Below are positions 1 to 9,459 of a DNA stretch of 59,489 nt, piece by piece (the stretch's first letter is position 1; each line of letters opens with the position of its first letter). Under the pieces are notes generated by a model. The model was not told the origin of the DNA. It searched no databases and saw only the letters and a list, made by a program, of their open reading frames with translations. The position numbers and the translations under genes were made by a program. Where the stretch lies: NCBI RefSeq assembly GCF_016863115.1, contig NZ_BOOG01000047.1:1-59489 (forward strand), given 5' to 3'. This stretch comes from Sphaerimonospora thailandensis. Lineage in GTDB: Bacteria; Actinomycetota; Actinomycetes; Streptosporangiales; Streptosporangiaceae.

Positions 1-148
1 GGCGCGCACACCGCCCACCGCATACGGCACGCCGACATCACCATCCACCAGCACGCCCTCGAACTCGACCAGCCACCTGGCCGGCCTGCTCGCCGAGATA
101 ACGGCCCTGGCCCAGCAGCTCGCCGGGACTGGGGACACGCCCCTGTAA
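1..148 (+). pseudogene. C-terminal remnant of an unknown gene, cut by the window edge
   Basis: Two frames look protein-like one after the other: the first about 75 bases in frame 1 (…HADITIHQHALELD), then frame 2 ending in LAEITALAQQLAGTGDTPL and a TAA stop at 146-148. Reading through both needs a one-base shift, so this is either a decayed 3' end or a chance pair of open frames. Function is not recognisable. A 33-codon open frame starting with GTG at 150 and ending at 251 follows directly and may be part of the same remnant. Confidence 0.25.
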
Positions 149-311
149 CGTGACGCCGTCAGCCGAACGCGCCACGCTTGACGCAGCCGAGGAGCGCGTG
201 CAGATGCTGGTCTCTCGCCACAACGGCATTGTGACCACCCCGGCATATTGATCATTACACAGCCCTGTAGTGTGATGTAGCCTGTGATCTGAGTCTGCCT
301 GGGAGCTCTCC

Positions 312-1049
312 GTGTTTGATTTCCTGCCCTACGCCGAGGCCGTCACCCTGCGGCATGCTCCTGTCCAGCAAGTCCTCGCCCAGGTGCGTTTCGCCCAGCA
401 GCTCGCGCTGGGAACTCCTGAGGGGATCGCTCCCGTGCACGAAGCCCTCGTGGAGAGCTATCCGCGCCTGCTGCAGGAACAGGAGCAGGTTCTGACGATG
501 ACCTCGTCAGGTGTGACAACTGCCACCCGGCTCCAGCATCGTCTCACCGACCTGTCCCAGTCCTGGTCGGCAGTGATCGGCCCCGACCATGTGACAGTGG
601 AGACCTCCGCCTACACGTCGTGGGCCGCACTTCGGGAGCGAGTCGAAGCCGCGCTGACCGCGGTAAACGACTCCGTGCACCTCAGGGTTCGTGAGCGCAT
701 CGGGCTCCGTTACATCAACCATCTCGCGGCCGATGCCGACGGCACGTTTATCGACCGTGTCAGGCCCGAGCTACTGGGCCCCGCCTCCGATCCGGGGTGG
801 CTGCCGAACCTCACAACCACCCTGAGCCAGGCGATCGCAACGGATGGGCCGGCCCAGCTGTTGCTGCGCCATGGAATGAGCGCTGAGCAGTTCGGCTCCT
901 ACCTGATCGACATCGACTGCGTCGACGGCAACGCCGCCCCCTTCTCGCTTGAGGAGACCCTCAACTACTTCGACCGGATGAACGACGCGGGATACCGTTG
1001 CTTCTGCTGGTGCGTTCCAGAGACGCACCGGAAGCAGCTGGTGTCTTGA
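312..1049 (+). CDS. TIGR04255-like family protein
   Basis: This is a 245-residue protein with a GTG start. The N-terminus (FLPYAEAVTLRHAPVQQVLAQVRF) has the pattern of the TIGR04255 family: a short proline-flanked segment followed by a beta-strand written V-x-Q-V-R-F. The later RVRERIGLRYINHL segment also fits. The family is sporadic in bacteria and has no established reaction. I see no signal peptide or membrane segment. It is the first of three closely spaced same-strand genes (31- and 6-base gaps), so it is probably co-transcribed with the HTH protein and the unknown protein that follow. Family assignment is from recalled sequence pattern. A role in a toxin-antitoxin or defence module is inferred only from company. 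Confidence 0.55.
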   Translation: MFDFLPYAEAVTLRHAPVQQVLAQVRFAQQLALGTPEGIAPVHEALVESYPRLLQEQEQVLTMTSSGVTTATRLQHRLTDLSQSWSAVIGPDHVTVETSAYTSWAALRERVEAALTAVNDSVHLRVRERIGLRYINHLAADADGTFIDRVRPELLGPASDPGWLPNLTTTLSQAIATDGPAQLLLRHGMSAEQFGSYLIDIDCVDGNAAPFSLEETLNYFDRMNDAGYRCFCWCVPETHRKQLVS

Positions 1050-1079
1050 CGCCGAGCTTACGACCATTAGGGAGGCACT

Positions 1080-1901
1080 GTGGTCAGCTTCACGTCCGGG
1101 GGCATGCAGGCTCCCACGACAGACACGAGGGGCGCCGCCGAGTCGATTGATCGGCGATTCTCCATCGCCTTCCCGCTGGGGACCTACTCTGAAGGAGAAG
1201 CTGTCAGGCTCGTTGTGCGCTGCCACTCAGCCGGACTCGACTCCGCGATCCTGGATGACCTGTTCCAGGCACTGCGCCATGCGGAGAGTCCCACTGCGCT
1301 TCTCCATTGGGCCACCCTGCTGGGCACGGCGGGAGCGTTGAGGCTGGCCATCGCGGGACCGGTCCTGGAGATTGAGGAATGTCGCCCGTCCACTCCGGCT
1401 GAGCCGATTGTTGAGAATCTGCCCAGTGAGTCGGCCCGACTGCCCGACGACCCGGCCCACGCACGTCTCGCCCGTGAGCTTCGCGACATGACTGGCCTAG
1501 GTGCCAAGGTCCTCGGCAGCGTCCTCGGCGTGACCCGGGAGCAGTATTCGCGCTGGGCTAGCGGGCATGCTATCAGCGATCTGCGTCACGGCCAGCTACG
1601 GTACCTCCACACCTTGATGGCCGATCTGACCCGGCGGTTGGGGGATGTGGAGGCGCGGGCATGGCTCCATCAGCCGGTCGCCGGCGGTCCAACCCCTGTG
1701 GAGCTTCTGAAAACACGCCAGTGGGAACAGCTCCATTGTGCCATCATCCAGCTGTCCGATCCGGAGCCTGTGGTCGGGGGCGTAATCGTGGCACTCTCGG
1801 CCCCCGATCCTGAGGATCTCCCGAACGACGATGCGGAGGACGAGCCCTGGAGCCCCTACCAGTCTCCAGACGCGGCCACAGAACCGGGCGGAAGGCTCTA
1901 A
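1080..1901 (+). CDS. HTH protein with Xre/ParS-like C-terminal domain
   Basis: A 273-residue protein starting with GTG after a good Shine-Dalgarno sequence (AGGGAGGCACT). Residues about 132-165 (LARELRDMTGLGAKVLGSVLG then REQYSRWASG) look like a helix-turn-helix of Xre type. Residues about 194-218 (WLHQPVAGGPTPVELLKT) match the WL-x-P-x-x-x-L/G-G-x-x-P-x-E-L-L pattern of the MbcA/ParS/Xre antitoxin domain, which normally contacts a RES-type toxin. The N-terminal 120 residues and the acidic, proline-rich tail are unassigned. The neighbour downstream begins 6 bases after the stop and could be the partner. No RES fold is evident in it, so the antitoxin reading is inference. Confidence 0.5.
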   Translation: MVSFTSGGMQAPTTDTRGAAESIDRRFSIAFPLGTYSEGEAVRLVVRCHSAGLDSAILDDLFQALRHAESPTALLHWATLLGTAGALRLAIAGPVLEIEECRPSTPAEPIVENLPSESARLPDDPAHARLARELRDMTGLGAKVLGSVLGVTREQYSRWASGHAISDLRHGQLRYLHTLMADLTRRLGDVEARAWLHQPVAGGPTPVELLKTRQWEQLHCAIIQLSDPEPVVGGVIVALSAPDPEDLPNDDAEDEPWSPYQSPDAATEPGGRL

Positions 1902-1907
1902 TCGTCC

Positions 1908-2651
1908 ATGAATCCCCCCACCTCTGCAGTGGAGGACACCAACTGGCTCGAAGCTGAGCAGCTCTACCTGTGCCGCGGATCTGCCTGCGAGATCGACCGG
2001 CCGATCTTCCAGGGCGATGTATTTCGAGGTGTGCCATTCCCGATCATGCCCTCGACCCCTCCCCCTCCCGGCCGAGCCGAGTTCGATGTCGTCGAGTCAC
2101 TCGTCATGGTTGTTCCGCACCCATGCCAGTGCTATCAGGGTGACAACCTCCGCAAGCGGCTGACTGTGGCGCCAGTTACCGCAGTTGACTCCTACGGCAG
2201 CTTCGGGCGTGATCGCACTGGAGCGAAGGACAAGTTCGCCCTGCTCGATCTGCCTGTCCTCAGCGACGGGCAAGAGGTGCGCCTTTCTCACGTCGCCGAC
2301 TTCGGCCGTCTCGTCACTGTTCCCAGCTCGTACCTCCGCCCTGATCGCCGCATCGCCTGTCTCAGTCACATGGGGCTTGGGCTCCTTGCGAAACGGCTGC
2401 TGCAGTACCAGCTCCGCGCCCCCAGCACCTTGGCCAACACGATGGCCTACACCTACAAACAGTGGAACGAGGCCATCGCCATGCAGGCCTGGATCCGCAG
2501 GTACGGCAGCCTCAAGGGCTTCTCCGACTGGACCCGGTCGCCACGGATCTTCCCGGGCATCGCTCCGGGCGCCCCGATGACACCCGGCCAGATCATGGCC
2601 GGAGCCCTGGAGGTCGTGCTCGATGCGATCACCGGTACGGCGGCCGAATAG
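1908..2651 (+). CDS. Conserved hypothetical protein, possible partner of the HTH protein
   Basis: A 247-residue protein that I cannot assign to a named family. The first 100 residues contain an invariant-looking stretch (RPIFQGDVFRGVPFP) followed by hydrophobic strands (SLVMVVPHPCQCYQG) with three cysteines. The middle has DKFALLDLPVL and a second strand set, and the C-terminal half is helical with many Trp and Tyr residues. There is no signal peptide or membrane helix. It starts 6 bases after the HTH gene, so the two are almost certainly co-translated. Possible readings are a toxin, an effector or a structural partner of the TIGR04255/HTH pair. None can be proven from sequence. Confidence 0.6.
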   Translation: MNPPTSAVEDTNWLEAEQLYLCRGSACEIDRPIFQGDVFRGVPFPIMPSTPPPPGRAEFDVVESLVMVVPHPCQCYQGDNLRKRLTVAPVTAVDSYGSFGRDRTGAKDKFALLDLPVLSDGQEVRLSHVADFGRLVTVPSSYLRPDRRIACLSHMGLGLLAKRLLQYQLRAPSTLANTMAYTYKQWNEAIAMQAWIRRYGSLKGFSDWTRSPRIFPGIAPGAPMTPGQIMAGALEVVLDAITGTAAE

Positions 2652-3153
2652 CGTTCGTGGGCCATCGAGACCGGAGACTTCGTCACCATCGCCCTGCGCG
2701 AGGCCCTCGCGGGCAGTGGCGGCCGCTGCGTCCTGCAGTCCGCACATCAGGACGCGGACATCTACCAGATGCGCGGGCAACCTGCCGCGACCTCCAGCTC
2801 GGCATCCTGAACAAACCGGGCTCCATCGCGGCGGCGGGGTGACCGGGTGCACCGGTTACACGGTAGAAGCCCATGCCTGCCAAGCGATACTTGAGCGTTC
2901 CTGCACCTTTACTCCGAGTATATATACTATTAGAGCAGGTTGCCCTGTGAATCCGATTCACTGTTGGCAATCAGGTTCTGGCAGAGTATGGTCTGTTCGT
3001 CACCGACTATCCAGCGCGCCGACCCTCAGCGAGACCGGTCATTTTCCACTGTAGTCCCCGCCCCAATCGCTCTTCGCCTGGATTCGGCGGCACCGATCGA
3101 CGTTTCGCTGTCCATGGACGATTCGCAATCCACGAAGGTAGAAGGGGGATACG
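2652..3153. other. 502-base intergenic region with AT-rich promoter-like patch
   Basis: No convincing gene lies here; the short open frames lack ribosome sites and codon bias. Around 2905-2935 the composition falls sharply in GC and holds the 12-base perfect palindrome AGTATATATACT (2917-2928). The remainder is ordinary GC-rich sequence up to the ribosome site of the giant ATPase gene. It probably carries the promoter of the ATPase-nuclease pair. Confidence 0.45.
2917..2928. promoter_or_regulatory. Perfect AT-rich palindrome upstream of the ATPase-nuclease operon
   Basis: AGTATATATACT reads the same on both strands and sits in the only AT-rich patch of the gap, about 225 bases before the GTG start of the giant ATPase. 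It could be an operator or part of a promoter. No regulator can be tied to it from sequence. Confidence 0.35.
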
Positions 3154-6100
3154 GTGCGCCAACTCTGCATCGGGAAGGGCCCGCATGACCGGCACCCGGC
3201 ACCTCTGGGTGACGTCAGCGCCCTGGCCGCGTACGAACACGTCGGCCTGATCATGACGGATGTGGCGGCCCGGGTGGCCTCGGACGACCTGATGGCGGTC
3301 CGTCACTATCCGTCGCCGGTCCGCAGAAGGGTCCTGAGGCATGCCAAGCTCGGCGACGTCAGGTCAATGTCCCGGTCGGCGGCCACCGGTCTCACCCGCA
3401 TCCTCCAGGGGAACGACGGGAAGCTGCGGGCCTCCCTTGCCTGTGCTCTGAGCTCGCCCTTCCTTTTTGGCTTTGAGAACCACGACGAGCTCTCCGCGGA
3501 CGAGTGCGCCCGCCTGCTCCACCCTGGTCAGGCCGTCGACGTCCTCTCCAACGCCCCTGCGCTCGCCGCAATGATGACCACCGCCAAGGACCTCACCGAG
3601 AGCATGGTCGACCTCGTCCTCGCCGACGTCTACCGGCACGACCTGCCACTCTCGACGGTGGCGCTCGGTCTGCTCGTGGGCTGTGCTGAGCGTATGAGTC
3701 CCGTCACGGCGGACGCGGTCCGCTCCGCCTGGCGAGAGCTCCGCATCGGCCATCCCCTGCTCCCGGAGCAGCCGATCACGTTCTCCGAACTCCGGGAGGC
3801 CGCCCTGTCCAATCCGGCCACTGGATCGCTCCAGGCATCCCACTCCAATGAGTCTCATGCTGGAGAGGAAGAGATGACCTCGGTCACCCGCGAGCCCGTT
3901 GAGGACGATCAGCAGCCCTCTCCCGCGGCCCTTGGGGCGGAACTCGACCTTCTGCGTCGGACGCTTGGGAACGCGGCGACCTCCGCCGAGCGGGTACGGC
4001 AGGCGTTCGCCGATGCCGGACGGCCTCTTGATGAGGATGTCGAGGCGATCCTGCGGGGCGTCCGCGAATTCGACGGGCTCCGAAACAGGCTTGAGGCCGT
4101 GCGCGGCTTCGCACTTTCCGGCACGACCGCCGAGACGCTCCAGCACGAAATCACCCGACTCGAGACCGAGGACTCCCGGCGCAGAAGGATCCTCGCCCTG
4201 GCCCACGTCAACGGCCCGTCGAATCTTGAAGACCTTCTCCAGGAGGTCCGCGAGGCCGCCAGGACAGAGAGCCCTGTTCTGGAGTTCCTGGCGGAACTCA
4301 TCAGCCTGGCCGACGATCCCGACGCCCTGGACAGGACCGACGAGCTGCAGGAACGGTTCCGCCAGGAGGCCCCCGCCGAATGGCGGAAGCTGGGCGCGGC
4401 AGCGGTTCGAGGTTGGCTGACGGTTCCCGATGATGTCGACGCGACCCTGCCTGCTCCGTTGAGCGACGGGATGCCTTCGGAGAACGACGGCGACAGCGCA
4501 ACTACCCCATCGGACGGCGTGCCCGCTGAGGGCTCCACAGGTGGGGGCTCGACGGACGAAGACCCGACAGAGGATGACGAGGGGGGTGTCGCTCCTGCGA
4601 CGGACGAGCCGCAGGCGCCCTCCTCGCCATCCGCCGCGGAGACTCCACCCGTTCCGGTGGACGTGAACCAGCACACCGGCCTGGATGAGCTCGCCGACCT
4701 GGACGCCTTCATCGAGACCATGGCGCAGCCCGTCAAGGACGAACAGCCGGTCGAGTACAAGCTGCCGCGTCCGGTGAAGGCGCGTGTGGCCGCCCCGCAG
4801 GAGTTCGTCCCTCCGCCGGGCACAGAGGTGACCGAGGTGGGCGCGGACGACAGGTCCGGGGTGGGACCCTCCCGGCCGACCGCCTCCCCGGCGGGCGACG
4901 GCGCCCCGAAGCTCACCGGTGGCGTGGGCCTCACCGGCGACGCCGCCGTGGCCGAGGCGGCCGCGCTCCGTGCTGGGCGGTTCGGATTGGCGGCGTGGCT
5001 GCGTGAGGCCGCCTGCAGACCGTCCGCGGAGGCGAGCGCGCGACAGTGTGCCGCGATCTCCGCGGAGACGAGCGAGTTCGCCGGCCGGCTGTCGGCCGCC
5101 TTCACGGAGTCCGCAGCGAACGTGACCGTGAAGACCCTCGGCGACGACACACCCGGTCAGTTGCTGGCCTGGGCGGCCGCGCTACGCAGCGGATTGGTTC
5201 ACCCGACCCCGGAGGCGACCCGCTTGCTTGACGAACTGTCGCCGGTGCTGTCGCCGTACCCCGGCCTGATGGCGTACGGTGAGGCGTTCGGCAGGATGGC
5301 GAAGGCCGGGGCCTATCTGGTGCCCGGCCTGTCGGGGCGGATGCACGACGCCTCACGGGCGGGCGGAAGCCGGGAGCAGGCCTCCGCCACCGCGGCCAGG
5401 TTCCTGGACGAGGGCCCATCCCAGAAGATCAAGTACGCTCTGGCCACGGATGTCTGGAAAACCCTGATCCAGGATGACTCGTCGGGTCCGGGGAGGCTAC
5501 TGGCGATCGCAGCCCGCGACGACGCGTCCATGGTGCGCGAGATCGAACAGGAACTCGACAGGCTCCGGACTGGAGACGCGATCGGCCGGCTGATCGACGC
5601 GACGGCCAAGACCCGGGCTCGCAGAGGGGCCGACCGCATCCACTCCGGCGCCAGGGCCAAACTGATCGAGAAGATCGAGAAGGCTCTCGACCTCGTGGCC
5701 GACTGGGTGGCCGCGGTACGCGATCTGGAGTCGCTGCAGACGGACGACTCCGGTGTCTCCTGGGTCGTCCGGCACCTGGACGAACTCCGCGCGACTGTGC
5801 AGAGCCATCGGACACAGGTCGAGGACGAGATCACCGCCTTGGCAACCTCCTCCGACCCGCTCGTCGCCGCGGCGGCGTCCGGGATCTCGCGGCTGGTCCA
5901 CGACTCCCTGCGCCTGCTGGACGGCGAGCCGCTCACGCAGCCGGAACCCTTGCTCACCCACCTGCTCAACGGTGACCTGCTCCTGTCCCCCGTGATCGAC
6001 TTCGGCGCCGACACCGTCATCCCGCGAACCCGGCCCGCGCTCGAAGACCTGCTTCCCCTCTGCACTGCCGGCAACCGCGACTGGCGGGCGGCGTTCGAGG

Positions 6101-9100
6101 GACGCGCCAGGATAGGCGACCACCGCGGCACCCGGGCCCTCCTGTCGGTCCTGGCGCAGGAGGACCACAAGCTCCACACCGAGCTCCGCCAGCGCAGGGA
6201 GAAGCTGGTCAACGAAGCCCGGCACGAGCGTGACGACCGCATCGACGATGTCCAGGACCGGATCGCGGAGTGGCGCCGAGCGGGAGTGCTCCCCGAGGTG
6301 ACCGCCACCCGCTTCTCCGCATTGCTCCAGGCTCTCGGCAATGACGAGCGGGACGACTTCGACGTGATCACGCGCGAGCTGAACGCGTTGGAACGGGAGG
6401 TCGCCCGCATCCGCGACGAACAGCTCACCAAGGGCCTGGCCGAACTGGCCGCCCTGAGCGCCGAGAACGCCGATATCGCCGACGTCCGGGAACGCATCAG
6501 GGCCTACATCGAGGAGGGTGACCTGACCACCGCCCGTGAGTTCATGGCGCAGGCGGAGAGTGGCAAGCGGCTGCCCGAGATATCGGACACGGTTGACCAT
6601 CTGGAACGGTTCTTCCCGCACTTCCCGCAGGCCTTCGAGACCATGTCCGCCCGGCTGCCGGCCAGGCAGAAGGCTCGGGAAGGGGCAGAGTGGCTGCAGC
6701 GGCTCAAGGACGCGCTCCGCACGGGTCAGGAGGTCGACGAGCCCGAACTGGGCCTTCTCCTGCGCCGGACCGTACTGTCGGTCTCCGGCATCCCCCACAG
6801 CCGACGAAGCGTCGCGGGAGAGGGCCTGCGTCTCTGGCACGCTCTGTCCCAGGGGCCGAAGGGAGCGGGCAACCTCAGGTCCGCCATCACCGCGGTGCTG
6901 CAGGTGATCGGCCTGGAGGGCGAGCAGGGGGCCTCCCGGGAGGAACGGGACCGGCTCTGGATCACGCTGGATCAGGTGCGCACGATCGTCGATCCGCAAC
7001 TGCCGGCCTTCGGCTCCCGGATGAGCCCGTCAGGTGACCGGCTCCAGCTCCTGCTGGTGTGGCGAGCGCCGGGACCGCAGCAGGTCGTCGAGTGGCTGAA
7101 GGACCAGCCGGCGGACCAGACCGTCCTCGTTCTCTACTTCGGTGTGCTCACCGTGGAGCAGCGCCGCCAGTTGGCCGCGGTGAGCCGTAGACGTCCCACA
7201 CCGGTCGCTGCGTTCCTGGACGACGCCGCGATCAGCTACCTCGCCTGTCTGCCCGACGCGGACTGGAGCACAACGGTGAACCTGCTGGCCCCGTTCACCG
7301 CCACCAACCCGTACGCGCCCACCGGGGACGTGCCGGAGGAGATGTTCTACGGGCGCCTGGACCAGTTGCAGGAGGTGACCAGCCGGGCAGGATCCTCCTT
7401 CGTCTACGGCGGGCGGCAGCTCGGCAAGTCCGCGCTGCTACGCAAGGCCGAGCGGAACCTCCGCAAGACCGACCCGAACCGGGTGGTCATCTCCGAGGTG
7501 ATCCAGAACATCGGCAAGATCGAATCTGTCGCCGCGTTGTGGCGGACGCTCGCCGACCGGCTCACGCAGGCCGAGGTCCTGCCGCAGCTCTCGGCGCCCT
7601 CGGCCGGCCCGGAAGGGATCTGCCGGGGTGTGAAGGAGTGGATCGAGGCCGATCCGGCGCGGCAGTTGCTGATCCTGCTGGACGAAGCCGACGAGTTCCT
7701 CAACGCGGACGCGAGGGACGCCTCCTTCAGTAACGTCATCGCCCTGCGCAACCTGATGAACGAGACGGACCGGCGCGTGAAGGTCGTCTTCGCTGGTCTG
7801 CACCAGACGGCCCGGTTCGAGAGCCTGTCCAACCAGCCTCTCGCCCATCTGGGAACGCCCATCGCGGTCGGCCCGCTCGACCCGCAGGACGCCTACAATC
7901 TGCTGACCAAGCCCCTGGAGGCGCTCGGGTTCAGGTTCTCCCCCCGTCTGGGGGCGCGCGTGATCGCGGAGGCGAACAACGCTCCGGCCCTCATCCAGCT
8001 GTTCGCCGACGCCCTGCTGACCCGGCTGCGCCGGATCTCGGCAGCGCATATGGCGCTGCCGTACGAGATAACACGAGAGGACGTGGAGGCGGTCTGGCGG
8101 GACAACAAGCTCGCGCGTGGTTTCCGTGACCGCTTCGAATGGACTCTGAACCTGGACAAGCGTTACAAGGTCATCGCCTATACCGTTGCGTTCCACGCGC
8201 TCGACGAGAGTTCCGCCGGCGAACTGACCACCAGCCAACTGCGAGCCGAGTGCCTGGAATGGTGGCCGCACGGATTCAAGGACTCAACCAGCGACGGATT
8301 CCGGGGGCTGCTGGAGGAATGCGTCAACCTCGGCGTCCTCGCCGCTGATGGCGAACGCTACCGGCTGCGCACCCCGCATATCCTCAACCTGCTCGGCGGC
8401 GCCGAGGAGGTGGAGGCCGTGCTCGGGCAGGCCGAGACGTTCGAGCGGCCCGAGGAGTTCGATGCGCAGTCCTACCGCGACGTCTACAAGGAACACGGCG
8501 AGCGGTCCCCCCTGACCGGCAGCCAGGTGACGCGGCTGCTTGGTCACCGCAACGTGTTACATCTGATCGCCGGCTCCCCGGCCCTGCAGATCGATCGGGT
8601 GGCCGCCGCCCTGGAGGAGACCGCGTCGCGGCACAATCAGGCCCGGACACTCCGGGTCGGAGCGGACGGTCTCACTCTCCAAGGGGCGCTGCAGCGCGCC
8701 GAGCAGAGCTCCGGTCACGACACCGTGATCGTCGACCTCAGCGGTCAGCAACCCAGGAAGGCGGCCACCATCGCGCGGACGGCGGCGAAGGCCATCCCCG
8801 CGCCGACCAAGGGGACCCGCTCCATCGCCCTGGTCGTGCCGCCCGAGCATGCCTCGGAGTGGCTCTCGGCCGGTCGCGGGGTCGAGACGGGAGACAACGG
8901 CCCCGGCTGCTTGGCCGGCGTCGCCGAGTTGATCGAGCTCCAGCGCTTCAACCAGGCCGCTGTCCGGCAGTGGATGCACGAGGTCGGCCTCGGTTTCCAG
9001 GACAGGTCGAGCCAGGACGCGCTGCTGCGCACCACCGGAGGCTGGCCACTACTGATCAGCAAGGTGGTCCAGACGCTCACCGCTCGCGACGCCGACCCTG

Positions 9101-9459
9101 AACACGCCCTGGAGCAATGCCGGACGTATTTGGAAGAGGCTCCGGGGGAGTTCGTCCGGTCGTCCGGAGTGCTCTCCGGCCCGGCGCTCGGTGCCGCGTG
9201 GCAGACGCTGGTGGAGATCCTCGACACCGCGGAGAGCCAGAGCCCCGAAACGCTCGCCGACCTCCTCACATCGATCGGAGACGACGGTGACGACCATCCT
9301 CTTTCGGAGGCGAATCTCCAGGAGGAGGGCTTCATCTCCACCGCGGACCTTGTGGAGGTGCTCCGAATCCTCGGTGCGCTGGTTCCTCAGGACGATGGGA
9401 CGCTGAAGCTGGAACCCGTCCTTCTGAAGGCCACCCAGCGGATGGGGCTCTCCCGGTGA
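3154..9459 (+). CDS. Giant STAND/AAA-type ATPase (2101 aa), putative conflict-system protein
   Basis: The GTG start has the ribosome site AAGGGGGATACG in front. Residues 1-415 are helical. Residues about 425-560 form an acidic, Ser/Thr/Pro/Gly-rich linker, and about 600-1330 are long helical, partly coiled-coil segments. A NTPase domain follows the phrase PFTATNPYAPTGDVPEEMFYGR. The Walker A motif GGRQLGKSALL lies near residue 1419 and Walker B LLILLDEADEF near 1506. A winged-helix-like segment sits near 1665-1755, and a C-terminal alpha/beta region runs to the end. There is no signal peptide. The gene overlaps the next one by GTGA, so the two products are made together. Architecture (large sensor, STAND-like NTPase, coupled nuclease) resembles antiviral STAND systems, but I cannot match it to a named one. 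Defence is inference. Confidence 0.7.
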   Translation: MRQLCIGKGPHDRHPAPLGDVSALAAYEHVGLIMTDVAARVASDDLMAVRHYPSPVRRRVLRHAKLGDVRSMSRSAATGLTRILQGNDGKLRASLACALSSPFLFGFENHDELSADECARLLHPGQAVDVLSNAPALAAMMTTAKDLTESMVDLVLADVYRHDLPLSTVALGLLVGCAERMSPVTADAVRSAWRELRIGHPLLPEQPITFSELREAALSNPATGSLQASHSNESHAGEEEMTSVTREPVEDDQQPSPAALGAELDLLRRTLGNAATSAERVRQAFADAGRPLDEDVEAILRGVREFDGLRNRLEAVRGFALSGTTAETLQHEITRLETEDSRRRRILALAHVNGPSNLEDLLQEVREAARTESPVLEFLAELISLADDPDALDRTDELQERFRQEAPAEWRKLGAAAVRGWLTVPDDVDATLPAPLSDGMPSENDGDSATTPSDGVPAEGSTGGGSTDEDPTEDDEGGVAPATDEPQAPSSPSAAETPPVPVDVNQHTGLDELADLDAFIETMAQPVKDEQPVEYKLPRPVKARVAAPQEFVPPPGTEVTEVGADDRSGVGPSRPTASPAGDGAPKLTGGVGLTGDAAVAEAAALRAGRFGLAAWLREAACRPSAEASARQCAAISAETSEFAGRLSAAFTESAANVTVKTLGDDTPGQLLAWAAALRSGLVHPTPEATRLLDELSPVLSPYPGLMAYGEAFGRMAKAGAYLVPGLSGRMHDASRAGGSREQASATAARFLDEGPSQKIKYALATDVWKTLIQDDSSGPGRLLAIAARDDASMVREIEQELDRLRTGDAIGRLIDATAKTRARRGADRIHSGARAKLIEKIEKALDLVADWVAAVRDLESLQTDDSGVSWVVRHLDELRATVQSHRTQVEDEITALATSSDPLVAAAASGISRLVHDSLRLLDGEPLTQPEPLLTHLLNGDLLLSPVIDFGADTVIPRTRPALEDLLPLCTAGNRDWRAAFEGRARIGDHRGTRALLSVLAQEDHKLHTELRQRREKLVNEARHERDDRIDDVQDRIAEWRRAGVLPEVTATRFSALLQALGNDERDDFDVITRELNALEREVARIRDEQLTKGLAELAALSAENADIADVRERIRAYIEEGDLTTAREFMAQAESGKRLPEISDTVDHLERFFPHFPQAFETMSARLPARQKAREGAEWLQRLKDALRTGQEVDEPELGLLLRRTVLSVSGIPHSRRSVAGEGLRLWHALSQGPKGAGNLRSAITAVLQVIGLEGEQGASREERDRLWITLDQVRTIVDPQLPAFGSRMSPSGDRLQLLLVWRAPGPQQVVEWLKDQPADQTVLVLYFGVLTVEQRRQLAAVSRRRPTPVAAFLDDAAISYLACLPDADWSTTVNLLAPFTATNPYAPTGDVPEEMFYGRLDQLQEVTSRAGSSFVYGGRQLGKSALLRKAERNLRKTDPNRVVISEVIQNIGKIESVAALWRTLADRLTQAEVLPQLSAPSAGPEGICRGVKEWIEADPARQLLILLDEADEFLNADARDASFSNVIALRNLMNETDRRVKVVFAGLHQTARFESLSNQPLAHLGTPIAVGPLDPQDAYNLLTKPLEALGFRFSPRLGARVIAEANNAPALIQLFADALLTRLRRISAAHMALPYEITREDVEAVWRDNKLARGFRDRFEWTLNLDKRYKVIAYTVAFHALDESSAGELTTSQLRAECLEWWPHGFKDSTSDGFRGLLEECVNLGVLAADGERYRLRTPHILNLLGGAEEVEAVLGQAETFERPEEFDAQSYRDVYKEHGERSPLTGSQVTRLLGHRNVLHLIAGSPALQIDRVAAALEETASRHNQARTLRVGADGLTLQGALQRAEQSSGHDTVIVDLSGQQPRKAATIARTAAKAIPAPTKGTRSIALVVPPEHASEWLSAGRGVETGDNGPGCLAGVAELIELQRFNQAAVRQWMHEVGLGFQDRSSQDALLRTTGGWPLLISKVVQTLTARDADPEHALEQCRTYLEEAPGEFVRSSGVLSGPALGAAWQTLVEILDTAESQSPETLADLLTSIGDDGDDHPLSEANLQEEGFISTADLVEVLRILGALVPQDDGTLKLEPVLLKATQRMGLSR

